A stretch of 64,000 nt of DNA from Blastobasis lacticolella (lineage: Eukaryota > Arthropoda > Insecta > Lepidoptera > Blastobasidae). The stretch covers positions 2,650,563 to 2,714,562 of the forward strand of contig LR990048.1 in NCBI GenBank assembly GCA_905147135.1, given 5' to 3'. How positions within the stretch are numbered: the first letter of the stretch is position 1; the number at the start of each line of letters is the position of its first letter. Position numbers and translations under genes: made by a program. Positions 1 through 11,580 of the stretch are shown here, piece by piece. A model generated the notes under the pieces. The model made no database searches, was not told the origin of the DNA, and saw only the letters and a list, made by a program, of their open reading frames with translations.

Positions 1-117
1 ACCTAGGTTCATATCCCACTTGGAAACTTGATTGGCATATATATTTATGGTATGGTATGACCTTTAGCTATTGGTCGTAGGTCTAGGTAATCATTTTTGA
101 ATTAAGTGTAGTAACGT

Positions 118-312
118 TCCAAAGGACGTTTCTCGCTCCTACGATTCGGATGTGGAATGAGCTCCCAGCCAGTGTTTCCTTTGGTCTACGACATGGGATC
201 GTTCAAGAGGTAAATTAGAGGTTTCTACAGAGGCGGGTGACTCCCCTGGTGATGCTGATGTCCATAGGCGTCGGTGGCCACTTTCCATCAGTTGGCCCGC
301 ATGCCTGTTTGT
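118..312 (+). mobile_element. CR1/Jockey-like LINE 3' fragment
   Basis: About 195 bp matching the last part of the LINE at 51890-52112 (CTACGATTCGGATGTGGAATGAGC...; GATGTCCATAGGCG), ending near AATATGAAAAAA. Truncated at its 5' end. Confidence 0.75.
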
Positions 313-1039
313 CTTCCGCATAATATGAAAAAAGTATACGTATCGGAGTGATAGCATTAAAATCTCAAGGCATCGGCTGCTTTACCGTAGGTTTACACTA
401 GACAAAAATAGAGCAGGAGCATGCCCACGTTGTTCAATGACGTAACGACGAGTGAATACTTTTATCTTGTTTACACCAATGATATGTTTGATATGATAGG
501 TATGTCACCAAAAGTTTACACCAATGATATGTCTATGTTCTAACAGCATTCGTAGAGCACTCGCTCGATTGATGTAAAAGCAACCAACGCACCGTCGCTA
601 CCCCTTCGCCCATTTGAAAGATTATCGCCGTTAGCCAGACAGACTCTGTACAGAATATCTATACCTGCTTAGATAATAAAGTTTCTAAGCTAATGACCAC
701 AATTTCAAGTTATCTTTTCAAGCATCAACTCTGTGGTAATCGATTACCGAAACCATGCAGTTTATGTTTTTTTTGTTATGTTATGATGATTTGCTGTTTC
801 TATTTTTTCCCCGTACGCGGATATTTTGAGATGTTGTTAAGGAAAACCTAAATAGCTGTCCTAACTCTGGTAAACTGGTCGACGCCACAGTTGTATATCT
901 TCCAGTATTTTATTCAAGGTTTTCTTGTTAAGTCTCCAAAGTACCATAATCTTGTATATTCTGTCGTGTCGTCTAACAGCATATATTTTTCATTGTCTAC
1001 TGCTAAAGTCGTGCGTCTTCCACATTAGGGGAAACCTCT
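313..1039. other. Noncoding, nothing recognised
   Basis: A/T-rich sequence with a short direct repeat of GTTTACACCAATGATATG (about 470 and 515). No gene, TIR or LINE signature seen. Confidence 0.5.
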
Positions 1040-1330
1040 ATGCCCAGAAAATGGTGCCACCCATTTGTTTTTATACTCCCTACGCAGTGACAAACGAGCA
1101 GACAGCCCACCTGATGGTAAGCGGTAACTATCACGTTGTCACTGTAAGGACTACGATGAAATGCCTCATACCTGTTTTTGTGCTGGCTACCTATCTTCCA
1201 AATCGGAAGCGTTGTTGCTTGGCTATAGAAATAGATAAACCGGTGGCACTCACCTAGGCGGACTCTTTAGGCTTGACAGAATCCTACCACCAGGAAAAGT
1301 GTTTTCTGGTCTACAGCCTGCCTCCTTGCT
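1040..1330 (-). repeat. Interspersed repeat, AGGTGGTAGGACT family, minus copy
   Basis: Plus strand ACGAGCAGACAGCCCACCTG to CAGAATCCTACCACCAGG; the complement of the family. It lies at the outer edge of the left arm. Confidence 0.55.
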
Positions 1331-2214
1331 TCTAAGACAGCCGGCTTTTGACAATCGTGATTGTAAAGAGTATGTATTGCTTTTATGCTCTGCCGGACAG
1401 TTACCACCTTCCATAAGGTGGGCTCTCTACTCGTTTTCCACCGTGTTGTATTACTCAATTCTTCCTACTACTCACTCCACCATCGTTAGAATATTTTACC
1501 CTTCCACTTATTGTGTCTTGACTTTCCAACACGCTGTATATCCTATCTAGCTAAAACACAGGACGCCTAAGCAGCGCCTAGGCATGTGAGAAATACGACG
1601 ACATCACGGGTGACTCAACGTTATTAGCACCTGCCTAGGGAATAATTTACCCCTTTGATATTTAGTTGGTGGAAACAGGTTATTGATTCTTAACAGTGTC
1701 GTGATACAGTGTAATAGCTCTGTAAACTTGTGAGTAAGGTGTTATGCTAAGTCTGAAATTACTGTAGTGTTTGATAGTGATATTGGCTACTTTTGGAACT
1801 AGCTAATGGGTTTACTGGGATCTGTCGGGATAATTACCATCCTCTCAATAAAGTCAAGGTCATAAAGTTTACAGTTAGTTATATTTACTTATAGAGGTGT
1901 ATAGTCCGATAGTCTTAATGCTCAAATACCTCCCAGCGATAAATTCTGATGAACTGTGAATTGGAAAAAATATATCTTGTATTAGCATAGGTCTACCTAC
2001 TTAACCTAAGTTTGTGCGGCTCCCTGTGGAGTATGCACTTTGTGGCTATGTATTATGATTGCTGATGATACCAAATGAAGTCCTAAAGACCTAAAGAAAA
2101 GTCAAGGAAGGAAGCAGAAATTCACCACTCGGATGATCATCCGTACTTTAGCATTTATCATGTTATATGTGTAGTGTTTTACCACTGTTAGGACTGTCAA
2201 ATCTGCGCCGTCTG

Positions 2215-2410
2215 CCCAGGTCAATGATAATGATTTTATCAGGTGGTAGGACTCTGTCAACCCTGATCAGTCCGCCTGGGGCACCACCGCCTTATCTATT
2301 TCTGCCGTTAAGCAACAATGCTTGCATTGTTGTGTTCCGGTTTGAAAGATAAGGTAGCCAGCGAAATTAAAGCATGAGGCATTTACCACTTCCCATCAGG
2401 TGGGCTGTCT
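2215..2410 (+). repeat. Interspersed repeat (AGGTGGTAGGACT family)
   Basis: GGTGGTAGGACTCTGTCAAC, TATTTCTGCCGTTAAGCAAC and AGGTGGGCTGTCTG recur at 46258-46545 (plus), 1080-1330 (minus), 42720-42790 and 32000-32090. Retroelement-derived, exact type unknown. Confidence 0.6.
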
Positions 2411-2546
2411 GATCCTTGAGTAGAAACAATGTTGCCTAGACCATAACCAGTTTGAAGGATAAAATATTCTGAGATAATCTTACGATATATTTAGTTAGGG
2501 TACGAGGTGTTAATATGATCTTTAAACCGACCTCTTTGTCCCACAG

Positions 2547-2681
2547 AGTACGGGCGCACGTGTAAGGACATCGGATGTCTGGACAGCCAGGTGTGCGTGC
2601 TAGCCGAGGACCCCTGCAGCTACGGGCAGCAGCGCGACTGCGGGACCTACCCCACGTGCAAGAAGAAGTCACTAGTGCAAG
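2547..2681 (+). CDS. Six-cysteine exon (left copy)
   Basis: Encodes YGRTCKDIGCLDSQVCVLAE, then DPCSYGQQRDCGTYPTCKKK. Same length and phase as its inverted partner at 40740-40874. All six cysteines are kept. Confidence 0.8.
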
Positions 2682-5600
2682 GTAACCCAGCATTTGTTTC
2701 CACCATTAACACTTGCTGCTAACCCAAAGAGTCAGGCCCTGTACTTTCAAACGCCGCCAGATAAGTCGTGTGCGGACGTGATACTGGCGCGACGCGAGTT
2801 CTCAGGCCTACGCCGATCTAGTCCGAATGTGTTTGTATGGTCCGGTCAAACGAGTCCGCGCTCAATCGCGTAGCACAATTTTTGTATAGACCGGCGAAAC
2901 GACTCGTACGCACTCGCGTAACGCCATTTACGACCCAAATGTCGAAGAGGCCGCTGGGCAGTGTACTACATTTATTAGTATATCACAATAATATTAATTT
3001 GCAAATACCTACACAAGATATGACACTCAGACAAAGCTACGCTAATTAACAAACATATATTGTTTACAATATATATATCGATAAATCAGCAAGGAATATT
3101 TTTTCATTGCATAAGGCGGCACACGATCAGACCTGATGGAAAGCGACCACCGTCTGCAACCTAAGGGGAGTGGATGCGGTGCCGGCCTTTGCTGTAAACA
3201 TAGCTTTTGAAGAACCCCATAATATAGTGCAAGGGAAAGTCTTCGGGAGGCTCATTCCAAATCTTCCACATTCGCGGTAAAAAGGCTCGCGATTGCCGTG
3301 GATGCCAGGCATCTAGATGACGTGGGTGGAACCTGACGATGATGGGAATCATCGGAAAATAAGCAAACATTTCCAAATGGAAGATATTGTCATCATCGTA
3401 ATCATCATCATTGGCCTAAAACATCTATTATAGATGGCCGATGGGGCAGTAAAGTTCTCGAGTGGCGACCACGTACCGGAACGGAACGCAGCGTGGGCAG
3501 GCCTCTCAGAAGGTGGACCGACGATCTGGTAAAGGTCACAGGTACCAGCTGAATGCGGAAGGCACACAGGTGTTTGTAGAGATCTCTGGGGAGGCCTATG
3601 ACCAGCAATGGGCGTCTTTCGGCTGATAATATATGATTTAAACAGCGTCGTATAAGATATTATATAGCTTAGGTATTCTCTTTCAGTATTTGAAATACTA
3701 ACTCAATTATTACAGTATGTATCTATTAGTAACACGAGCTCGAGCTATCTCATTTCATGGAAACCTCTCCGAGGTGCGGCCGAACATTTTGCTGTGGCTT
3801 TTCCATTTCGCAGAAGAGACGCAAGGTCGAGCTTTACAACAAGTCATTAGTGCCTTAATTTAATTAGCCATAATTCTGAAACAGATTGTATCGTGCCGAG
3901 TGTAATTTAGCCGCGATATTTCATGGCCACACCTTTAGGGCTCCCGCTGAGCTGACATAGTATATATCAAATTCGTGATACCAAGGGACCAAGGGATAGG
4001 TACCGTATACATGTGGTCGTGATAATAAACAACTTTTACTACTACTGTATTGAAGTGTTCTTAAATTTTCATATTATGTAAACGCTTATGGATTTTTGTG
4101 ATGTCAAAATAAATCATGTCTATGTCTACTATGGCACCAACTCTGAAATCATAAAAAATCAGCTGTTTCATACATTTAGGCTGAGTTTTTTTTCGCGATT
4201 TCAAAGTTGGTGCCATAGAAGAAGTGGTTTGTTATCACGAGCACATGCATACGGTAATTCAAATTCTTCGTATCCTTTGATATCTAGAATTTGAAGTCAC
4301 CATGTAGGTATAGCGTAGATGGAAGCGTTGCGGAAATTATAACTCTCATTTAAGCACTTATCAGGTGGTACGAATTGCATTGGCATTTGGCATTATCTGT
4401 CACTGTGCCGATACGAACTTGTTATTAAAGGAGAGCGGCGGTTCGTCGCCATGGTGCCCGCGTCAATAATACTACGCAAATGCCTACCTAGTGCGGCGTA
4501 TCGGTGTTCGGCGCCTAGCCATCGTGAAATTTCGTGCGCGCCAGGCTGTCTATACGCGGCCCTCCCAGGATGAGCTCATTTAACGGTCTCTTTGTTTGAC
4601 AAGATAAAAATTAAAACCATTGCAACCGCGGGTGATACCCCGGGTATTGCAAACGTCCATCGACTGCGGTAACTGCTTACCATCAGGAAGGTCGTAAGCT
4701 TGTTTGCTACCTTAGTGGTATAAAAAAATGCAATCATTAATGTTTGGAATTTCACGTTTCCAGGAACGAACGCGGAGCCGGCGCCGCCAGCAGCGCCCAA
4801 GCCGACGCCGCGACCGCAGCCGGTGTCACACGGCTTCGACTCGCCACCGAGCTACCCCGCCCCAGCGCCACCTGGCGGCGGCTCCCCTTACGGCGGGAGC
4901 TCTGGCGGCAACTCCCCCTACGGAGGAAGCTCTGGCGGCAACTCTCCTTATGGAGGCAACCCATATGGAGGCAGTAGCGGCGGAGGCGGCAGCCCTTATG
5001 GAGGAAGCAACCCCAATGGAGGAAGCAACCCTTATGGAGGAAGCAATCCCTATGGGGGAAGTAACCCATACGGCGGAAGCAGCGGTGGAAGCAACCCTTA
5101 TGGAGGAAGCAACCCCTACGGCGGAAGCAGCGGTGGAAGCAACCCTTACGGTGGAAGCAACCCCTATGGAGGAAGCAACCCCTACGGCGGAAGCAGCGGT
5201 GGAAGTAACCCTTACGGTGGAAGCAATCCCTACGGAGGAAGCAGCCATGGCGGAAGCAACCCCTACGGAGGTAACTCGCCTTATGGCGGCTCGAGCAATA
5301 ACAAACCGGGAGGCTCCGGCGGCAGTAGTCCCCTCGACAGTATATTAAATACGCTGAACAAATACGCCAATGGAGGCAGAGGAGGAACTCCAAGCGCCGG
5401 TGGGAGCAGTGGCAGCGGAGGAGGCTCTGGGCTCTCGAACATCTTCGGGAACCTACTCAGCAACTTCTCCAAAAGCGGGGGCGTAAACAACCTCTTCAAC
5501 ACCCGACCGATACAGGAGAACCCCAACTACGCGTCGCACAGCGCCAATTCTAGGAGTTCTAACCCCCAAAATTATCCGTCAGGGGGTCACGATACACCGT

Positions 5601-5689
5601 ACCAGAACAGGAACCATCAACAGAGCAACGCACATCGCAGCTATGCCACCACGCATAAGCCTGTCTCCTACGGCTGGAACGTTGGGTAA
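2547..5689 (+). CDS. Secreted NPYGGS-repeat protein, left-arm copy (3' two exons only)
   Basis: Plus-strand copy of the gene in the opposite arm. The cysteine exon is 2547-2681 (acceptor CCCACAG, donor GTAACC) and the repeat exon 4764-5689 (acceptor TTTCCAG). The junction makes GTNAEPAPPAAPKPTPRPQP. The frame is open to a TAA at 5687-5689, ending VSYGWNVG. No signal-peptide exon or promoter-like leader is found between base 1 and 2546. Either they lie further left or this copy is headless. Both remaining exons are intact, so the loss, if real, is recent or the copy uses another 5' end. Confidence 0.65.
3415..3635 (+). mobile_element. RTE-like LINE ORF2 C-terminal fragment (left arm)
   Basis: Encodes IIDGRWGSKVLEWRPRTGTE and PLRRWTDDLVKVTGTS, then frameshifted remains. 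The inverted partner is at 37838-38058, so this insertion predates the duplication. A third relative is at 60943-61135. Confidence 0.6.
4764..5689 (+). CDS. NPYGGS-repeat exon (left copy, full C-terminus)
   Basis: Proline/alanine linker, VSHGFDSPPSYPAPAPPGGG, then repeated SPYGGSSGG and NPYGGS units up to about 5290. A Ser/Gly tail follows with LDSILNTLNKYANGG and a Tyr-containing C-terminus. The base composition is far more GC-rich than the flanks. Reverse-strand open frames over this exon are shadows of the repeat. Confidence 0.82.
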
Positions 5690-6189
5690 ATAGCCTGATT
5701 TTACGTAGTGGGTGTGGCGTTGCATTCTTTTTTTATTTTCCCGCTTCGTTTTCACTTTTAATTTTCTGCACTAACATGCCGGTGAAATTTTGTTTATGAG
5801 CTGTATGCTCGACTACATAGCCACCTACATAGACAGACGTGCGACAGAGACCCGTGAGATGTGCCTTATTTACGGCGTTTTTCACACTAATTATATGTAA
5901 CCTTTTATGTTTATTCTCTCAAGGGGTTGACATTTCAAATGTATTATTGTGCCCATAGTGTGACCATTAGTAAATGTATCCAATTTACCGTGACATGGAT
6001 TTCTACATGTTAGTAATATAAGGCAAAGCAATGAAAAACAAAAATAATAAAATATCAGAACAACGCCATCTAGCGGTGAAATTGTTTTTTTTTTCGATTT
6101 ATCTGCTTTTTTGTATATGATTAACATGTAAAGATCCATTTTACGGTCAATTGGATACATTTATTAAAAGTGTAAACATTAATACAATT

Positions 6190-6314
6190 ACAGTGCCACA
6201 TACTTATCTGACCCGGTGACATATGTCAGTTTAATCAAATACATTTCAAAATGACGTGCCGCCATTTTTCCAAGGACCAAGAATACCGGGTCAGATAAGT
6301 TTGTGGCATTGTAT
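6190..6314. mobile_element. Small TIR element, ACAGTGCCACA.ACTTATCTGACC
   Basis: About 125 bp. TIR at the left (CAGTGCCACATACTTATCTG) and complement at the right (CAGATAAGTTTGTGGCATTG). Same family as 6534-6684, 32735-32832 and 34822-34965. Confidence 0.65.
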
Positions 6315-6533
6315 AGAACACTCGAATCTGAACTACAATCGAAACTCGAAACTAGAAACACGAATGAAAGAATGTTAAGAGAAATTTAACATTGGTGACA
6401 AATTACCTTAAAATATGCACATTGTATAATTGGTCTGTGGGTTGACGGAATTTTCTTCCAATCCAGTGTTGGCATATTGACAGCGCATATCACGCTTCTG
6501 TGGTGCCATCTAGTTTCATACGTCATAAACGCA

Positions 6534-6684
6534 GTACAATGCCACGAACTTATCTGAAACGGTGACGGGCGGCGCTGTTTTGGCATTGACATGTCAGTTT
6601 AAATGCATTTCAAAATTAAGTGTCGCAATTTTTCCACAGTTCCAGTTTTGGCCACCTGGTCAGATAAGTTTGTGGCGCTGTATT
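6534..6684. mobile_element. Small TIR element, second copy
   Basis: Left TIR ACAATGCCACGAACTTATCT, right TIR AGATAAGTTTGTGGCGCTGT. The partner in the right arm is 34822-34965. Confidence 0.65.
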
Positions 6685-8520
6685 TGGATTGATAATGCCC
6701 AGTGCTTGTAGGATAATTGCCAAGTTTTAATTTTGAGAAAATCCTAGGAAATCTCGTTTGAAAATGAAACTTTTTGGTAATCCTACCTAGGATATTAGCA
6801 GTTTCCTTTATTTTCAATTATTCTGCCAGATAATGCACATGTAAATATACGCAATCAAGCTCTAACGGCCAGTTTCGCGAACGTTAATCTATTGTCAATC
6901 ATCAATTGTCAATTAAACCTCGCCATCCTTATCTACAGTGAGTTAAAAACTGATACGGAAAGAGTTTTCCGGATCTGAGAGATCGATAATTAACATTGAC
7001 AAGCGTTTCAGAAACTGGACGTAAGGCTTTTGAGGTTTAGACCATACTCACATAAAAAGCTCACACTCGTACTTTGCGCTTAATAAAAACTGGGCGGTCC
7101 TATTGTATTTGGTGGAACTAACTTATCTTAAAATTGAAATGGTGTCCTATATAATATAAAATGTAATCCTTATACGCTAAGATCACTTGCCATAATTTTA
7201 CCTTCCTAACTTTATACGTGCGTTTTTTAACAATCCTATGTAACACGGTTTTCCAGTTTTATTTACCAGGTGACCTGAGAATCTCACGGAACCTAACTGC
7301 ATGTTTTTACATACTTGCCGGTCCATGGTAAGGCGAAATATAAACAATTATTATTAGATATTTTAGTAGGTTATTGCCTCAAAGCCATGGCTACATTTTT
7401 TAACAAATAATAATGAGGCTTAATAGGCTATATATGGAAAAGATCAGCGCAGTATTTATGTAATATAATCATAGCATTTTTTACTTTGAATGTAATCTTT
7501 AATTACCTAATATGTCACTAATTTTAAGTTTATTATTATTTTGCTGATTTTATTTTGTTTGTAAATTTTATTATAGTAGTTTAAGCTTATGTAAAAAATA
7601 TAGTAAAAATACTCAATTGAATATAAATGCTAGCTGAATGAAATATCTGTCAGTCTTAAGGAGGCATCAGGAGATTTCAATGTGCCATCTTCTGTTTTAC
7701 CCATGGATTTTTGTTGCAAGTAGTTATAAAATAAGCTTTCCGCCTTTTTGGCACAAGCTTAGCCTTCGAGGCACAAGCTTCCCGCCTTCGGGGCACAAAC
7801 TTTCCGCGTTCAGGGCACAAGAGACAGGGGCGGGCGTTCCACCCTTGTGTTGTAAATATACCAGCTATTACTTGGCCAGAGGCTATTATTATATTCTAAA
7901 AAAGAAATCCGCGGGCAAAACAGTTTCCCAGTATTTATTACGACGATGGATCCGTGTATGTTCCACTGTCCCCGTTTGAATGGAAGAACAAAATTTTTTA
8001 ATGATATTTTTCAACATTGTCCCCTGTAACTCGAATATACTTATTGTATGGGAGCTCCAGCATTTCAATAGTTTCAAGGAAGGTCCGACCACTGAAAAAC
8101 ACTTGCCCCTTACCTCACCAGGTGGTAATCATGAGCACAGACCAGTATAATATGGTTTATGTCAAGAGATAGTCCGAAAAACTATATCCTACAATTTGAT
8201 TTGCTGCTGCGTGTGTGCGTGTTGTTTATATACTGATATTACAAAAATGACGCAGTATTATTGTGCTAATTATCTAACACATGGTTCTCCCAGTATTAGA
8301 AAAACACTGTTCTGGTAGAAAACACAAAGACAACGTGAAATTTTATTACCAGAAATCACTTGATTGATTTAACAATCGCTGCGTTAAAAGCTGGTAAAAT
8401 AGCGCAAAATCCGCTGGTAAAATAGAGAAAAAGGTGCAGATATTAAACCGCCCTGGGATCCATTAGCGATGGGTCCCTGGGAATCTGAACTGCCTGTAAC
8501 CCACATTAGTGTTCCGGTAG

Positions 8521-8697
8521 TCCTCCGGGCATGTTACCGCTGCCAACTATGGGATCTGAAGGACCAATAGGATCGCAGATGATGATGGGACCTCATGGGG
8601 CTATGCCGCCTACGATGGGAATGAGACCTCCAATGATGGATCCAATGGGTCAAATAAGACCCCATTTAATGAATGAACCGCCAATGAATAAATAGTG
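8521..8697 (+). pseudogene. Met/Pro-rich C-terminal coding fragment
   Basis: An open frame with GSPPGMLPLPTMGSEGPIGS and then PTMGMRPPMMDPMGQIRPHL, ending PMNK and TAG (8695-8697). A stop lies three codons upstream in the same frame, and no clean acceptor fixes its start. A CCGGTAG just before the open part is a weak acceptor. The composition suggests the tail of an RNA-binding or coactivator protein, but I cannot name it. The segment is present only in the left arm. A degraded retrocopy or a stray 3' exon are both possible. Confidence 0.4.
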
Positions 8698-9592
8698 TTA
8701 GTGAAACAGTCATACCTATGTCATTGTAAAGTGATGAAGATGACAATGTGTTAAATATATGAAAGCAATTTTTTTGCAGAAAATATTTCCTTAATTTTGC
8801 CCATCTCTGTGTCTACTAAATTATAGGCTGTTCGCAAAATAAAAGGAACATTGTCGTGGGAAACAAACGGCGATCCTGGATGCTATTGAACTTATAGAGA
8901 TCCGATGTAATAAGTGTATTCGTGCTACAAAGGACCATAGTCTCATAGTTTTCAACATATAGATAAAAATGAAATAAAAAAATGAGATAAAAATGTTGAC
9001 CTACTTCCAATGAAACTATCAGGGGTCAGAGGTGGAACATAGGAATGCACCCTCGTACATATGACGGCTGGTGGCCCAACATTGAATGTCATGTCACAAA
9101 TTACAATATACTCAATAACTACTAAAATACTTTCAGATATTTCATTTCGCATACTAGTTGAACACCAAAGTGCCATTCCTAATGTAGTATAATAATTTCT
9201 CATTTCAGTGTGACTGTGATCTTAACCTTCCTGACACACCAATACTTCAAGAGTTTAATACGACATTGACAGATCAAATTTATTTAATTAACAATTTTTT
9301 TTTTGTTGTATAAGCGTACCTAAGGTGCAATTTGTAAGGTGGTTAACAATTCTTTTATTAAACAGTTACCTCAGTGATTAACCAAATCGGTTTGTTTTAT
9401 TTTGTATTCTTCTTAATTTACCTCGTTATTTGTGGAACGCGATGTTCATAACATCCGACAGATGTCGAAAAGGACCCCCTACAATGCGACGTTCACTCAC
9501 TACCAAACCGATTTCAATACAACAAAGCTAAAAACCATCTCGATTTAACCGGTTTTCGATTAAACAAAACAGTTACCTTTAGGGCGCATTTT

Positions 9593-10039
9593 CATTGGTC
9601 GTTAGCGCCCGTATGCGGGGTACGAGAGATTTCTGTAACGCATGCCATAGGACCCCGCATGCGGGGAACCGTTTACATTGGTCGTTAGCGTCCGCATGCA
9701 AGGTGCGATAGAACCTGAATACAATGTAGTTTGGGAGTTGGCTTTAAGTGAATATCGTAAGTTGACGTGCCGACTAGCCATGGATCAACAAATTATTGAT
9801 ATGTGGAGCTGCAGCGAGATGACTGATGACGTCTAATGACCGAGGTGCTATGAGGGAGTCCCCGAATGCTTTGTATCGACCAAGTTATCGACTGACTAAT
9901 TTCATTGGTCGTTATCCCGAATGCGTTAAGCCCCCGCACGCATTGAATCGACCGATGAATTTCATTGGTCGTTAGCCCGCATGCGGAGAGTCCCCGAATT
10001 CGGGCTAACGACCGATTTATCGACCAATGAAAATGCGCC
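9593..10039. mobile_element. 447-bp TIR element (MITE) with TTTAG target duplication
   Basis: Ends GGCGCATTTTCATTGGTCG and its complement, flanked by TTTAG on both sides. The interior repeats CATTGGTCGTTAGC(G)CCCG units several times. The right arm (near 33491) has the uninterrupted site, so the boundaries are exact. Confidence 0.85.
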
Positions 10040-10048
10040 TTTAGCGTG

Positions 10049-10368
10049 TGGAGCGTCGGTGGCCGAGCGGTTAGAGTATACGACTCGTAAGCCAGAGGTC
10101 CTGCATTCGAATCCCGCTCCGGCTATGTACCAATGACTGTTTTCTGAGTTATGTACATTAGTTGAATACTAACGGATGCACATTCAGGCGACTGGATGTG
10201 TAGCCATGGTCTTATCTGGTCAGGTTCCCCTGGTAGCAAGGTCATGGAGGTCAGATGGCAGTCGCTCCACTGTAATTACCTGATCTGCCAAATCCTGGAT
10301 CATGGTCAAGGCGGACCCCGGGCCCTCGTGCGCGAGAGCACAATCGGGACATTAACGCCAAGATGAGA
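10049..10368 (+). mobile_element. SINE with tRNA-Thr(CGT)-like head (left arm)
   Basis: Head GTGGCCGAGCGGTTAGAG with box A, GACTCGTAAGC anticodon loop (CGT) and box B GCATTCGAATCCC. A body of about 240 bp ends at CGCCAAGATGAGA. A 15-bp target duplication GTTACCTTTAGCGTG follows at 10369-10383. The upstream copy of that duplication is split by the TIR element 9593-10039. The acceptor stem does not pair well, so this is a SINE, not a tRNA gene. Confidence 0.8.
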
Positions 10369-10629
10369 GTTACCTTTAGCGTGTCGTAGCGACTTAGCTA
10401 TCTTTGCACAGACAGACGTACACACGCCAAACTTATAGCACCCCTCTTCCTGCTTATGGGGTCAAAAAAGACCCATGCAATACAAAATTTATAAAACGTG
10501 GGGGTCAAAGTGGATCTATGCAATTCAAAATTAATGAAACTGCACGACGTATGTGTTGGGCGTGTGCGACCATCCCAACTTTGGTAGACCATTCATCGCA
10601 ACTTTAGTAGACCATTAATAATAATAATA

Positions 10630-10872
10630 AATAATCGTGGACAAATTCACACAGCGCCATCTAGCCCCAAAGTAAGCAAAGCTTGTATTATGGGTGCTAG
10701 ATAACTGATAAACTACTTATGTACTTTTTTAAATATATACTTATTATACATAGAACACCCAGACCCGTAACAGAAATTAAAATTCATCATTTCAATTTCT
10801 GCTCGGCCGGGAATCGAACCCGGGACCTCTTGCGTGGCAGACCGGCATGTTGACCACTGAACCACTCAGGTC
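10630..10872 (-). mobile_element. SINE with tRNA-Gly(GCC)-like head
   Basis: On the minus strand: GAGTGGTTCAGTGGTCAACA, CTGCCACGC anticodon region and box B GGTCCCGGGTTCGATTCCCG, then a body ending in CAGCGCCATCTAG-like complement and an A/T tail. The best full copy is 45956-46212. Confidence 0.75.
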
Positions 10873-11322
10873 GTCAACCATTCATCTTCAACATGAAATA
10901 TCTCTGGTAAGTACTGAAGCACAAAGTAGGTCACAAAATAGGCACTAAATTATGGCATCACTTTGCTATTTGAAGCCGGTGTCTCGCTGGATTGCAAGAA
11001 TAAGGAACATATTAAAGAAAAATAAGAACTCGGTAAAATATTATGTACAATTTATTTAGTCAATGCACAGAATACAGACTAGAATTGAGGTTTACCTTCA
11101 CGCCTGTTTTCAACATTCCTACAAATCAAATACTTATTACATTTTTTAATATGAAATTTAAAAGAAGATTTTGTGAAGTACCTACTCACTTCGGGATACA
11201 CCTTTCTACTGATCGTTCATCGCATCGCATTTTGTCCCTTGCCAGAGTATTTTCCATACCCTGCCAAAGGAATTGGCAATAGATAAATGGCCCTTGGCAA
11301 GGACCGCAGTGCAGTGATAATA

Positions 11323-11580
11323 ACATAATCATCATCACAGCCCATAACAGTCCACTGCAGAACAGGGCCTGTCCCACGAAAAGGGAGGTTATTGCCATAA
11401 TCTCCACGCTTGTCAGGCGGGTTGAAGATCGCAGTGTTCTAAATATAACAATGGCAAACGCTGCTATCCATTTTCCAGGCTACGGAGACTAGATCTTTTG
11501 CCTCAAAAGCATTAGTCGACTTGTACAACACCCATTTGTAAGGGGTTGGTGCTATTCTACTCTGCCACCACACGGCCAGT
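11323..11580 (-). mobile_element. LINE 3' UTR fragment with TGAT-rich tail
   Basis: Plus-strand ATCATCATCACAGCCCATAA to CCACACGGCCA. The same sequence occurs in the opposite direction at 18955-19210 and 23262-23525. Noncoding 3' end of a LINE. Confidence 0.65.

Larger units (their letters stand above)
1397..10363. repeat. Left arm of a large inverted duplication
   Basis: Matches, in reverse complement and in collinear order, 42780 down to 33015. Anchors: 1460-1745 with 42680-42460; 1743-1850 with 41790-41690; 2547-2681 with 40874-40740; 3130-3650 with 38660-37830; 4440-4600 with 36690-36540; 4764-5689 with 36327-35330; 6560-6990 with 34950-34570; 8880-9560 with 34510-33490; 10049-10363 with 33487-33015. 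Identity is high in exons and lower elsewhere. 6990-8880 is missing from the right arm. Confidence 0.9.

Noticed and set aside
4752..5393. Reverse-strand ORFs across the NPYGGS exon (Cys/Phe/His-rich)
   Set aside because: Shadow of the GC-rich repeat exon; the plus frame has splice sites, correct phase and a conserved inverted copy.
10052..10130. tRNA-Thr gene
   Set aside because: Boxes A and B and a CGT anticodon are readable, but the acceptor stem does not pair and a SINE body with target duplication follows.
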